Part shown: one piece after another, positions 13,301-25,200 of the stretch
Numbering within the stretch: position 1 is the first letter of the stretch
Layout of the letters: each line of letters starts with the position of its first letter
From: Paramecium tetraurelia
Taxonomy: Eukaryota > Ciliophora > Oligohymenophorea > Peniculida > Parameciidae
Length of the DNA: 64,000 nucleotides
Direction of reading: 5' to 3'
Assembly: GCF_000165425.1 (NCBI RefSeq)
Contig: NW_001799005.1
Location: 1,582 to 65,581, forward strand
Notes under the pieces: model-generated
Seen by the model: the letters and a program-made list of their open reading frames with translations, nothing else
What the model was told of the DNA's origin: nothing
Database searches by the model: none
Position numbers and translations under genes: made by a program

Positions 13301-15996
13301 TTTTGCTTAATTCAAGAAACAAACTATCAAATTTCTCTAGCTCCAATCTCAATTTTAAGAAATTTAGCTTTTCTTCTGTTAGGTTTTTTATTGATTCTGT
13401 AAGAGAAACTGCTTCAATAATTTTCATCATTTTATCCATTTGCTAAGAGGACGGAAATTCCTCTATCAATATTTCTCCGAATTCTTTTTCTATTAGCTCT
13501 AAATCTTAAATTTCTTCTGAAGTCAATTATTCTTCTATAGATAATTAAAATGAGAAATATTCTATTTATCCTTTTTATTTTGATAGCTTATGTTGATAAT
13601 CTTATTCAGAAAATTAATTGGCTGTTAATTCATTAATAACATTTTTGTAAAAATTAATGTTGCAGCGAATAATTTTTTTTGGATACTCTTACACTACTGA
13701 AACTAAAAACTCCTTAAGATTTACACATTCTTACAATTATTGTAATTCTTATGGTTCTGCTTATGCTAATATTGTGTAAAAAGAATTCCTAAATGCATCT
13801 ACTTTTAAGTATATTTTTTAAAGTTTGAAACTAAAAGTTTAAATACAATGAATTATTTTTATGTCACCAAACTGTTATTTTATCTCTTTTAGATTTCCAG
13901 GTTTTGAAAGGGTGAAAATTTCATATTTTATCCTTAAAGTCTCCTTAAGAATTAATATCAATTCATCACAATCCTTTTTTAGTTCTTAGTTCTTCTCATC
14001 ATAGTGAGATATAAAGATTATTCAAATAAAGTTTTCAAAACATTTATACCAAGTTATTATTATTTTGTAGGAAAGAAATTTCAATATTTTCTACTTCTTT
14101 TTTTAAATCAGCAATAAATTAAATTAGATTTTAAGCTGCTTCTAAAAAATTTTTTTAATCAAGAGAATCATCTGGTAATGCAAGAAGCTTCATTTACAAA
14201 TCATTAACCAAAGTCGCTTTTTTATCCTTTAGTTCAAGATTTTTTATTTCCTATAAAATAAATTCCTTTTGCTCCTTAAGTATTTTAATTGGATCGGTCT
14301 TATAATTTTAATTCAATGTATGATTTTATTAATCATCAAAGCTAACTTTTAGTTCTTAAATTGAGAATAATAATACATATTCGAGTAGTTTCAACAAAAA
14401 TTTAAGTTAAAAGAAATTATTAAATTCAATTTTCTTGTTCTAATCGATTAGTTCAATTTAATCATTGTTTTTTCTAAAATTTAATTTCATAATTTTAATT
14501 AAATATTGAGTGTTTTTGAAATATTCTTCTAGGTTGAGAATCATCTTTTGTATTTATGAATTATACGTGCTTTGCGATATTCTCTCATTATACTACCTAG
14601 TATCTTTCATACAATTTCTATATATTTTAACAACTACTCCCAAATTCTCATAATTTTTTTTCATTTTAGATAATAATTTATTTGGAATTATGAAACCTAA
14701 AAATTTTTTTATATTTTCGATTGCCAAAATATTTTAATTTTTTTATGGTTCTTAACTTCCTACATTTAATTGGCATTTTAAATATGATCCAAATGTAAAA
14801 GGGATATTTTGAGATTGCTCAAACATAAGAAACTCTTTAAGTAATAAGAAGTTTTCCCATTCTTTAAAACAGTTTTCTAATATGAGTCCATCAAGTTAAA
14901 ATAATCCTTATTTTTATAATGAATTAAGTAAAATGACTGCTTAGTCAGGACTATGATCCATTTAAATAAGTAATCCTTTTCTCTAATATTCCTTCCAAAT
15001 TTAATTTGATGTAACTGTAAAATTGAAAGAGTTAGCCAAATATGATAATTTTTATTTTGTTAATAGAGGATTATATATTAAGATTTTCCCAATCATTTAT
15101 ATCCAAAGGTAATGATATTTCCAAATATTTGAATTTTTCACAATTTTATTATAAATTGACTCAAGCTGTAAAATTATTTCTTCTAGATTTTACTATTTTT
15201 CATTCTTAAAATAACATATTATCTCCCATTATAACATATCTATCTAATAATAAACTTCAAATTATTTTCGATTTTTATTAGCAACATACATTTTGTAAAG
15301 TAAGCAGGCTCCTTGAAACAATGATTCTAGCAATTCATTATTTGGTTTCATTTAAATTATTGAACCAATAATACCATTTAAGCATCCTTTTAAAACTATT
15401 TCCTTTTCTTTCCTATTTTTTGGAGCAATCTCGAAAGAAGTTTTTATTAAGAAAAGATAGAGTTCCATTTAATTTTGGATTAAGTCATTTTTCTCTATTT
15501 CCATTTGTTATCTTAATTCATCAGAAATATCCAAAAATTCCTTTTATAATTCACTTTTCATAAATCTCTCGCCATTTATTAAATGGAAGCTAAATATAAC
15601 TTTAGATAAAGATGCTGTTGTCTATAAAATATACAAGCACTTAAATGAATCTGTTCTGATGTAAATTAAACAGCTTTTTAGTAATTTTCTGATTCCCTCT
15701 ATAATTAAATCGTATGACTTCACAACACTTTAGGCATTTTTGCTTAGTTTATAGATAATTTCTTCTTAAAAATTAAACCACTGGATTGCAATCATAATTT
15801 CTTAAGATTCTGATTAATTAGCAGCAACAGCAGCCTTAGTTTAAATAATTTTGACATAGGAATCAAATTTAGCAATAAAATTTTATATGTCATAACTATC
15901 TGATTTGATGTGTTCTGTTTTTTGCGGAATGACACTGAAGGATCCGCAACCACCTCCGCGCAATGTAGATTTTGCTTAATGCATTTTGAATATCAT
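7305..15996 (-). CDS. Giant NACHT-type NTPase with pentapeptide-like and 14 WD40 repeats
   Basis: A protein of about 2,890 codons. The N-terminus ([18 protein letters not shown], start 15,996; a second in-frame Met lies four codons in) leads into about 1,200 residues of mostly helical, unassigned sequence. A P-loop NTPase follows, with Walker [10 protein letters not shown] near 11,582-11,608, the Walker B-like peptide LLIMDSYDE near 11,345-11,375 and a sensor-like LVIFTTRSE. Near 9,350-9,560 a short pentapeptide-like stretch ([12 protein letters not shown]) precedes 14 tandem WD40 repeats at about 7,560-9,350, each about 126 nt, enough for two seven-bladed propellers. The C-terminus ends ...[17 protein letters not shown]... 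with TGA at 7,305-7,307. Family knowledge: such STAND-type proteins act as signalling or scaffolding switches; the ligand here is unknown. A one-base shift interrupts the frame between Walker A and Walker B (see findings), so the copy may be a pseudogene. Frames of the N-terminal half were sampled, not read exhaustively. Confidence 0.85.
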
Positions 15997-17077
15997 TTTT
16001 TCAAAAAAGATAAATAAAAATTCCTCCAGTGTATAAAAATGTTTTGAAACCTCGATAAATATTAAACTCATAATAATATATTATATAAACATTGTTATTG
16101 ATAAATTGCGATTTGCCATGTATTCTTAATTTCATCTTGATTTGAGTTGATAACAAAATAGCATTGATTGATTTTCTGTATTATAAGCTACAATAATATT
16201 GTTTTTAAATTTTATCTTGAAGAAAACTGTGATTTGATATATTGATTTGAATTCACGAAATTGATGCTAAATAATGAATTCTTAACAGCAATTAGCTTCT
16301 CAAAGAAATTCTGATCAAAACGCATAAAAACAAATTTTATAATAGTATTAAATCCTTGACGTCGCCATATTCACTAGGAATTTAGTAATTAAAATACGGT
16401 TTTTTTAGAGTTTCAATTAGAATAAAAATTATGTTTATAACTAATAAAAAAGTAGAAAGAACAATTCTTAGCATCATTTATTCAATGAAAAAAACAAATA
16501 AATTTGATCAAAGTTTAATAATTAAAAATCAATTTTCCTTAACAAAGATATTCATTTCTTGTGATGTTTACAAGAACAAAGAATGATACCTATTGAAAGT
16601 TGTGGCAAATTTATCTTACTTCAAATTTTTTCATACCTATCTTTTGAAGGATACTTTTTCACCTATTGAAACTTTAAGAAATTCTTAAAAATTATAAAAA
16701 CTGAATGTTAAAAATTTTTGATGTTTGGATTAGGTCTTTTATAATTGTAAACCTATAACCCAACAAGTAGATTTTATATTCATAAACTAATTGATATTAA
16801 TATTTAAACTATAAAATTTGCAATGATTCAGAGTAATTATTTAATATACCAAATAATTTAAGATTAAATTAAAATATTAAGGGATCATTTTTTTAATAAA
16901 CTCAAATAGTTTTAAATGATGAAAAAAAGGCAGGATGCGAATTAATTATAGTTATCAACATAGATTATAAATAATTAATAATAATTATTTCCCAGTTTAT
17001 GAAGGTTAAAAATTGTAATTTGAAGTGTATTACATATTAAAGGCAATGGAGATACATATTTTCAATCTATTAGTTTG
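15997..17077. other. Intergenic AT-rich spacer
   Basis: Lies between the divergently transcribed WD40 and TPR genes. No frame with protein-like composition or recognisable motif was seen. It presumably holds both promoters, but no specific element could be identified. Confidence 0.5.
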
Positions 17078-19422
17078 ATGAAATAATTTTTTGAAGATTG
17101 CAAATAGAGTATTGTGATTACATTATAAATTAGGGAAGCTTTTAGATTATGATTATCTAAAGGGGCAACCAATATAATTCTATGATAAAATACACGAAAC
17201 CTACAAATATGCTATTTTTTCTTATATATGTAAAGGTTGGTACAAGTTAATAATTTCAATTAGGGATATCACTAGATTATTTATAAAAATACAAAGAGGC
17301 TATTTCTTGCTATGATCAAGCTCTTAAGTTAAATCCCCTAAATCAGGAATCATTTAAGTATAAAGGTATCCCTTAAATAAATAATATTATTAGGAATTTC
17401 TTTATCCTAACTTGGACACAATGAGAAATCTCTTTAATGCTACAATTAATGTATAGAGCTAAATCAAAAAGACATAGAAATATATTATCGAAAAGGTAAA
17501 TGAAATATTAAAAAGAGGAATTTCATTACAGTTTTTAAATCGATTTGAAGAAGCTATAACATGTTATGATATAGCTCTATAATTTTCCTCTTAATTTATT
17601 GAGAATAATTAGGGTAATAACCATCGTTCATTAATTAGTAAAAGCCCAGGTTTAAATTACTCAAAAGATAAAAAATCAATATGAAGATACCATTTCTACT
17701 TATAATGAATTTCTTGAGTAAAATCCAAAACATCTTTAAACCTATATTAACAAAGGTAAAATTAGATCATACTAATGTTTAGGAATATTACTAAGCTAAT
17801 TAGAGAGATACGAAGAGGCTTTAATGTGCTATAATTAAGCAATCAATTTGAATGCAAGAAACTTTGATGCATTAAATGGCAAAGGTATGCAATAATTTAT
17901 TCTATTAGGAATCTCATTACATTATCTAAAAAGATATTAATTGGCACTTGATTGCTTTGATAAAGCTCTAAAAGTTAATGCTTCAGAGATTAGAGCACTT
18001 GTTAATAAAGGTAGTATAAGAACTTACATATTAAATTTTTAGGAATTTGCTTAACTCAATTAGATAGGTATTAAGAGGCAATAATATTTTATGATAAAGC
18101 CATCATGATAAGCAAAAGCTTACTTAACTATTTTATTTAAAAAGGTATCACATTGTTATTTTGTAAATAGGAATTCAATTATAAGAAATAATACTTTTTA
18201 ATAAAGCTATTTAAAATAATAAAGAAGAAGGTAATAGCTTTTTTAATCCGTTAGAATTTAAAGATAAATAACAATAATCAATTTAAACATTAACCTTCTC
18301 TGATTAGTAAATTAATTCATTTACTTAAATTGATAAGATTTATCTTAATAAAGGTAATGTTTATTAATTTATTGTCTTTAGGTGTAGCATTAAGCTAATT
18401 ATAAAACTATGAAGAATCTTTATTTTGTTATGAGTAGGCTCAAAAAATAAATGCCATTGATCCAGAATCTCATATTTAGAAAGGTATATTTAATCATTAA
18501 TGAGGGATTGCTTTGTATTATTTAAATCGATTTGGGGAATCAATTACTTGCTATGATTAAGCTATAAAATTGGACTCAAAAAATATCAAGTGTTATCTAA
18601 ATAAAGGTATTATATAATTATTCTATAAATGCAAAGGAATGGCTTTAAATCAATTAGACTAATACAATGAAGCTATAGTTTGTTTTGACAAGGCAATTTA
18701 AATAGATCCATAAGATTATGAGATATTTTATAATAAAGGTATTTAAGATACTTAATTAGGTGTTTCATTACAATATTTAGAATAATACAATAGTGCTATG
18801 TATTGTTATGATCAAGCGCTGAAACTTAACCCAAAATATCCTGATTTATATATCAGTAAAGGTAGGAAGTATATCTTCATAAATAGGAATCTCCCTACAT
18901 ATGCTCAAACGATATGGTGAAGCTATCTAATAATATAATTATGCTATTGAATTGAACAAAGAAAATGCGGAAGCTTATTATAGAAAAGGTATTGATGACT
19001 GTTTAATAATAACATAGGATTTTCATTATAAGTATTAAAGAAATATTAAGAGGCTCTGAATGCGTATGATCTTGCGCTTAAATTTAAGCCATAAGATATA
19101 AAGGTAATTATTAATAAAGGTAGTATATATTTTATTTGTTAGGGATATCTTTAAAAAAAACTTTTGATTTTTAATTGCTTAATGCTAATAGAATAACACC
19201 AAGAAGCGATAATTCAGTTTGATCAAGCTATTTTAATTAACCCAAATGAATTAGATGCTTATATTTGGAAGGGTAAATATTAAAATCATTTTAGGATTCT
19301 CACTAGAAAAATAGCATATGTATGTAAAGGCAATCCAAACATATAGACAAGTGCAAATCTTATAAGGAAATTAGGAGAATGAATATTAATTAAATATTTT
19401 TGCTTGGCAAAAACAGCACTGA
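17078..19422 (+). CDS. Tetratricopeptide-repeat (TPR) protein with about one intron per repeat
   Basis: Starts MKQFFEDCKQ at 17,078. A 25-nt intron (17,109-17,133) joins exon 1 to a series of exons of about 100 nt, each encoding one TPR of 34 residues such as GISLDYLQKYKEAISCYDQA. Most exon boundaries fall at the same place, in phase 1 inside the Gly of a Lys-Gly pair that ends each repeat (for example introns 17,236-17,263 and the one starting GTATCCC after 17,365). About 15-18 repeats follow, and the protein ends ...NIFAWQKQH with TGA at 19,420-19,422. TPR arrays are protein-binding solenoids; the partner is unknown. Some repeats (around 17,640 and 18,180-18,300) are degenerate and their exon boundaries are uncertain, so local decay cannot be excluded. 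Confidence 0.8.
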
Positions 19423-19461
19423 GATAATTCAATTTATTATCAAAAATACAATACTATAATA

Positions 19462-20873
19462 TCATATTTTAATAATTTTTAACAATTTTGTTTTAATTTC
19501 ATTTAAATTGAAATCATGATTTACTTTTTGTTTAAATTATTTCTCTTAGCAATAATTCATGAATTAGCAAACGTGATATCCGCAAGAATAACTGTCAGTT
19601 TACTTACCAGAACATTCAGAGAACTACCTTTTAGGTTTCTCTATTTTTAGTAACTTTTCAAGTGTAATAATTAACTGATAATCTATGTTCATCTAATCAG
19701 TAGTAGTAGGCTTTTATAATGAGTCAAAAACTGTACAAACATTCTGTTTTAAATCAAAAAGTAGAAAATACCAATGATAGTTATTCTTGTTGACAGGCAT
19801 ACCTATTTATGAGTATATTTCTTTTAGGTCATAATTCAGATCTTTAAATTATAGTAATTCAGCTTCAAAGATGTCCTTTGTATGTTAATCAGTATAATTT
19901 CTTCCAAAATTAGTAGTCAGAGTAGTTGGTAAAAATAGGATCCTATTTATATTTTATCGATTAATTGTTTTCTATGAAAAATAAGTATTTTCACTTTCTA
20001 AATTAAGATACAAAACATAAGCATCGATAATACTGCTTGTTAATCGTCGATTATTTTCTAAAATCTAAATATCCTTTAAAGAAATTTGTTAGTTATATTT
20101 GCACCAACTTTCACAAAAGAGTGATTAGTTTTGATACTTGTTAACTTAATTGTAATTATTTACTTATAAACCTGTTTAAGCATCAATTATTCTAATCTTT
20201 TTGTTAGGGGCGCTTTTTGATCTTTAATTTCTTCCATCATCCTTAAAAATACCATTTTCAAATTATCCTTAAAATTTAATAAGAGTAGATTTGCCACAAT
20301 ACTCTTTTCCATTGCCATGTAATATGAATTCTTTTTTACTTAAGCAAACCATAAATGAGCCTTCTTGAATTTTAAATTTTGGGTTCATATCGTTATCAAA
20401 TTCAGTAAAATATAACTTCCCATTTTATACATAATACTATTATGTATTTGAAAAATATTACAATTAAGGCTGTGAGTTGAAATAAAACAGTAATTTCTCA
20501 ATCATTAAAAGATTCTATTTAGATTAATTAGTAGAAATAAGATCATATTTTAATTACTCAGCTTAAGTTAAAAAGTTCCTCGGGTCGTTATTTGAAGGTA
20601 ATTACTAATCATAGATTTAACTTGTAGGTATTTTTTGTGAAGGGTTGATAATTGATATTTCACTTACTTTTTATGAAATTTTATTTTATTCTTCAGTTTT
20701 GGATTATATATTTATAGGGTAATAATTATACTATAATTTTTATTGAGTTGAATTGAAATAATTCGATCTTCTATTTCTAAAAAATGAAATGATTATTACG
20801 GCGAGATTGATTGAATTTTTTTAATTCCTTATTCACTTGATACATCTGATATTCGGTAATTTTTGTCGCTCAT
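19462..20873 (-). CDS. Ulp1/SENP-like cysteine protease
   Basis: Starts MSDKNYRISDVSSEQG at 20,873 and ends at TGA 19,462-19,464. The C-terminal half carries a C48-type catalytic set: His in NKNNYHWYFLLFD, Asp in TVFDSL, and Cys in the motif QTDSYSCGYHVCQF, where the upstream Gln fits the oxyanion-hole residue. Family knowledge: these enzymes process or remove SUMO-like modifiers. An N-terminal half with a short MORN-like peptide (GNGKEYCGKSTLIKFQGQF) precedes the protease. The first exon and the rest are in different frames, so one intron is needed. Candidate GT-AG segments of about 41-47 nt lie between 20,605 and 20,730 and the exact one is unresolved. Substrate (SUMO or another modifier) is not predictable from sequence. 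Confidence 0.78.
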
Positions 20874-22190
20874 ACAGAAAAATTTGCAATAAATTTATAA
20901 TTATAAATCTCAATATTTTGATTAAGAATTTAAGTTTGTTGTAAAATTTATACTAGAGGTATAAAAATTTCTATATGATTTTGAATTAATTCTGATCTAA
21001 TTCTCTCAAGTCTACAACAAGACTGTTAAGACAATTAGTACAAAAATAATAATTAATGCGCTTTGTTACCCACCAAGATGCTCCAATAAAGTTATAAGTT
21101 TAAGTATTATAATTAATGCATAAACATAATTCAATTCAAAAGCAATTATAATTCTTTATTAAAGTATTGCTTAATAGTTTCTTATATTATTTCAATTATG
21201 GTTTGATCACAGTGGAATCAATATTTATTAATTGAGCAATTTCTTTCTATTTAAATGAAAATTTTAAGCTAACTGAGTAAGTCATTAAATAAATAATGTA
21301 CAATCAGGCAAAATCAAGACTTTAAAAGTTATATTCAAAATTTCTAGGTCTCTTCTTATCTTGCATTTAATAAATTATTTACAGACAAATACTTATCGAT
21401 TATAAGGATTATTGTTTTAATTATTAAATCCGAGAAAAAGAAGAATATTAATAAATAAGGTAAACCTCAAGGATAATATATTTTCATTTTATTTCCATTG
21501 AAAATAAATCTATTGTAATTTCATTAAAATAGTTCTTAGTAAAATCTATTAGGCTTGTTGATATTGAATTATCAATAAAAATTCCTAACTTCATTACGTA
21601 TATCCTAGTATAAAAGGAAAGGATAAAACCATTTAATCACATTTGATGACATGATTAATAAATTAGAACGAAAAGATTAGAATTTAGAATCAACAAAAAA
21701 GAGCTCTTTAATAGAGTTAAGACTTCTCTCTTATTATATTTCTTTATTTGGCAATAATATAAAATTAAATTTTGAAATTCATTCATAATCGAGAGTAAAT
21801 GACTAGAAAACATCTATATTAGTAATATATTAATTAGATTGTCTAAATGAAAATTTATACATAATTATTAGAATGTAGAGTTTGGCAATTAGAGCTGCGA
21901 TGTTATAATTAATGCACAAGAATGGCAATTTTTCTGAATATTTTTATAAGAAATTCGCTTTGCCCTTCTTCCTTCACTTGAACATAAATACATATGACTT
22001 TTAATATGTTGCCGAGTTGATTAAAAATATCAAAGGAACTTAAGTGGAAAATTACAAATAATTATAATTTGATCTTAGATGGAATAAAATATATCTGAAT
22101 GATTCCCTATAGTATATCGCTTGAATAATTTCACTCAAATTGGGCTCTTGCTCATTATAGAAATGAATTAATTTGTGATTAGGCAATAAT
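20833..22190 (-). pseudogene. Coding-like but interrupted sequence, unassigned
   Basis: On the minus strand several long TGA-free segments have protein-like composition, including IKCKIRRDLEILNITF near 21,330-21,370, QKEIAQLINIDSTVIK near 21,195-21,250 (helix-turn-helix-like) and GASWWVTKRINYYFCTNC near 21,030-21,090. One in-frame TGA falls between collinear segments at about 21,133, and other frame changes would need introns at non-obvious places. The last segment runs over the start of the Ulp1-like gene to a TGA at 20,833-20,835. No family was recognised. Either a decayed gene or a real gene with an intron structure not solved here. Confidence 0.35.
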
Positions 22191-22251
22191 AAAAAAAAAA
22201 TGAGTTAAAATTGTTTAATAAATTTTCCCTATATAAATTCAATAATCAAAA

Positions 22252-25200
22252 TCAAGAGGACATGAGTAGTCCGACTACAATTGAGGTAAATCCAAGAATA
22301 TAACCAGAATCTGTATTGGTCTCGTTACCAGTGCTTGAATTATTGTTATCAGTATTGTTTGGTTGGACGACAACTGTTCCACATTGAGTACATTTAGAGC
22401 TTGCTGGATTCCATGAGTAAAGATATGCTGTCAAAGTGTAGCAATCTCCTTCCTTTAATGTATCAGCAGTAGTAGCAGTGCAGACACCATTGACTGTTGA
22501 GCAAACGTTGTATTTCTTTTAATCCCAAGTGTAGAAGAATTTGCAACTTTAGACTTAAGCAGCATATGTAGCACAAGTGTGATCAACACAAAGTTTGGTT
22601 GTTGCGTTCATTTAGCATCTATCATTAGCTTATGTGCAAGCATTAGTATCACCTGCTGCTGAAGCGCAACTAGTCATCAAAGAGCATTTTCCAGTTGTGG
22701 TTCCTCCAGTGGTGGTTTCAGTCCAAACACAAATACCATCAGTTCCTTTGGAATTGCAAGCAGTCTTGGTAGCGTATGTTGAGCAGTTAGCTTTAGCAAT
22801 ACAAGCGGTTCCATTTGAAACACAATTGGCAACTCCTTAACAAGCTTAGGTTGTTGTACCATTTGGAATATCTGAGCAGATCTTAGTTCTGCAACTTCCA
22901 GTAGCATCAGCTGCAACCCAGAAGCAAGCTCCTTCAGTACCACCAGCAACGTTGCAGGCTCCTTATGTTGTGTAACTATTACAAGCTCCCTTAACGAGAC
23001 ACTTGACTCCATCTGATGTGCATGTCTTCAATCTGGAAGAGCATTCTGATTCTGTAGTGAAGGTTAGATCTGAACATTATTAATCTTTGCATTATTTGCC
23101 AGTATCATCCCAAACGCAAATACCAGTTGATGTAATACCTCCATTAGCATCTTTTTATGCTCCATCCTTGTTTCTGAAACATTAGTTTTGGGTATATGTT
23201 GAGCAAGCAGCCAATGAAATACATCCAGTGACGTAATCAGATGTACAATTTGGATTAGCTGAAATACATTCATCATGAGTTAAGTAGAAAGCATCAGCAC
23301 ATGAGGAAAACTTCTTGCAAATAGTGTCAGTAGCTCCTTTAGCGGATACTGTTTAGATACATTATCCATCTGTTCCTGTCTTGCATCCTCCCTTAATGTT
23401 TGTGGCTGCACAACTTGTAATTCCAACACATTCAGTTCCATCAGTTGTACAATTTGAAGAAATCAATTTGCAGTTGGGATCAGAGGTCCAATCTAAACTC
23501 TTGCATGATTCATAAGAGAAGCAAGCTCCAAGGGTAGAATCAGCATTCACATATTTAGCAATCCACAAGCAAGGACCATCGTTACCTTCAATGCAAGCAG
23601 ATCTAACTTTAATATCTTAACAATTAGTCATTTTAGCGCATTTTCCATTTAATCCTGCTGTGCAACCTGTTCTTTGTTTTTAGCAAGCAGCATGGGTTGT
23701 TCCAGCAAAATCTTTGCATTCTTTTAATCTACAATTATTAGCCTCAGTGTCCCATTAACATTCATTCTTGTTACTGTCAGTAGTACAAGCAGCGGCAACA
23801 TTAGCAGATGTGCATGCTCCCTTAAGTGTGCAACCTCCATCTTTCTTGGTGGTACATGTTCCAACTGAAGGTGTAAAATAGGCAGTACATTAAGCTTCAG
23901 TTGTCAATGATGTTGGGGCAGTTGTGCAACTCTTGTTTGTGCAATAGGCATCTTATCCGGTTGGAGTCATCCATTAGCATTGTCTAGTATTTGAATCTGT
24001 AACACATCCAGCTTCAGCTAAAGCTTAACTGCAGGTTCCTCTTTTAACGCAATTAACTCCATTTGATGTACAGGTGGAGAGTGCTGCTTTGCATAAGGCA
24101 TCAGTTGTTAATGGGAAATCTTCACATATTTTAGTCTTGCATTTAATGGCGTCAGTGGTGCAACCAGATAAATAAGTGTCACATTCTGATTCTGATCCAA
24201 AATTTGGTGAATTTTCACATTTCTTTGTTATGCACTTGCTTTCAGTTGTATCCCAGTAGCATTTTCTCAATGATTTGTCAGCTGATCCTTCATAGCATTG
24301 ATTTTATGTCATTCCTTCACAGGCTTCGGGTATAGCAACGCAACCATTATCTGTTGCGTTAACAGTGCAATTAGCTAAGTAATCCTTACATAAAGTTGGA
24401 GTGTTCACAGTTTCTTAAGCTGTTAAGCAGCTCTTATTGGCACATACAGTTCCATTCCATCCACATAAAAGGTTCACACCTTTGTCATCCTTATCACTAC
24501 TAACCTTACATTGTCCTTCATTAGTGTATGAACTACATGTTTTATATGCAACGCATCCTTAAAGTGTTGGTGTTCCATTGACATCAACAACATTTACTGT
24601 GCATCCAGCGAGATATCCTCTACATCCTTCATGATCATTATAAGATGCAATTGGAGCAGTGGAACATGATATGTCAGCACAAGTAGCTGGATCAGTGTTG
24701 GTATTCCAAACACAACTCTCATCTTTTGCATTTTTCTTGCATTATTCTTCTATTGTATATGAACTACAAGCAGCCTATGGAATACAACCTTGGCCAATTG
24801 CCTTTTCTGCAGTTGCTTTGACTGTACATTTTCCAACATTTTAACATTTAGTATGAGTATCAAAACTTGATGATGCTTCAGCTGCAGCGCAACTTTTATC
24901 AACACATTTAGCTGCTGTAGGATTCCACAAACAATCACCTCCGCTAGCATTCTTAACGCAGGCACCCTAAACTGTATATGAAGCACAATTAGCTCTGAAT
25001 TAACATCCTCCTGCTCTAAGAGCACAATTTGTTGAAACTGCTTAGCATCCAGCTAAAGTAGTAACAGTAGAGGCTGCTGAATCACAACTCTTTTAAACAC
25101 ATGATGTTCCAGAAACTACACATTCTCCTTCATTTTTTGCATAACCACACTCTGTAGTAGAATATAATCCGCAAGTATCCTATATGGTGATACAAGCAGT

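Noticed and set aside
21120-21140. Possible selenocysteine at an in-frame TGA
   Set aside because: No selenoprotein-like context or downstream stem-loop was recognised, and the surrounding sequence shows other breaks, so decay or an unsolved intron is likelier.
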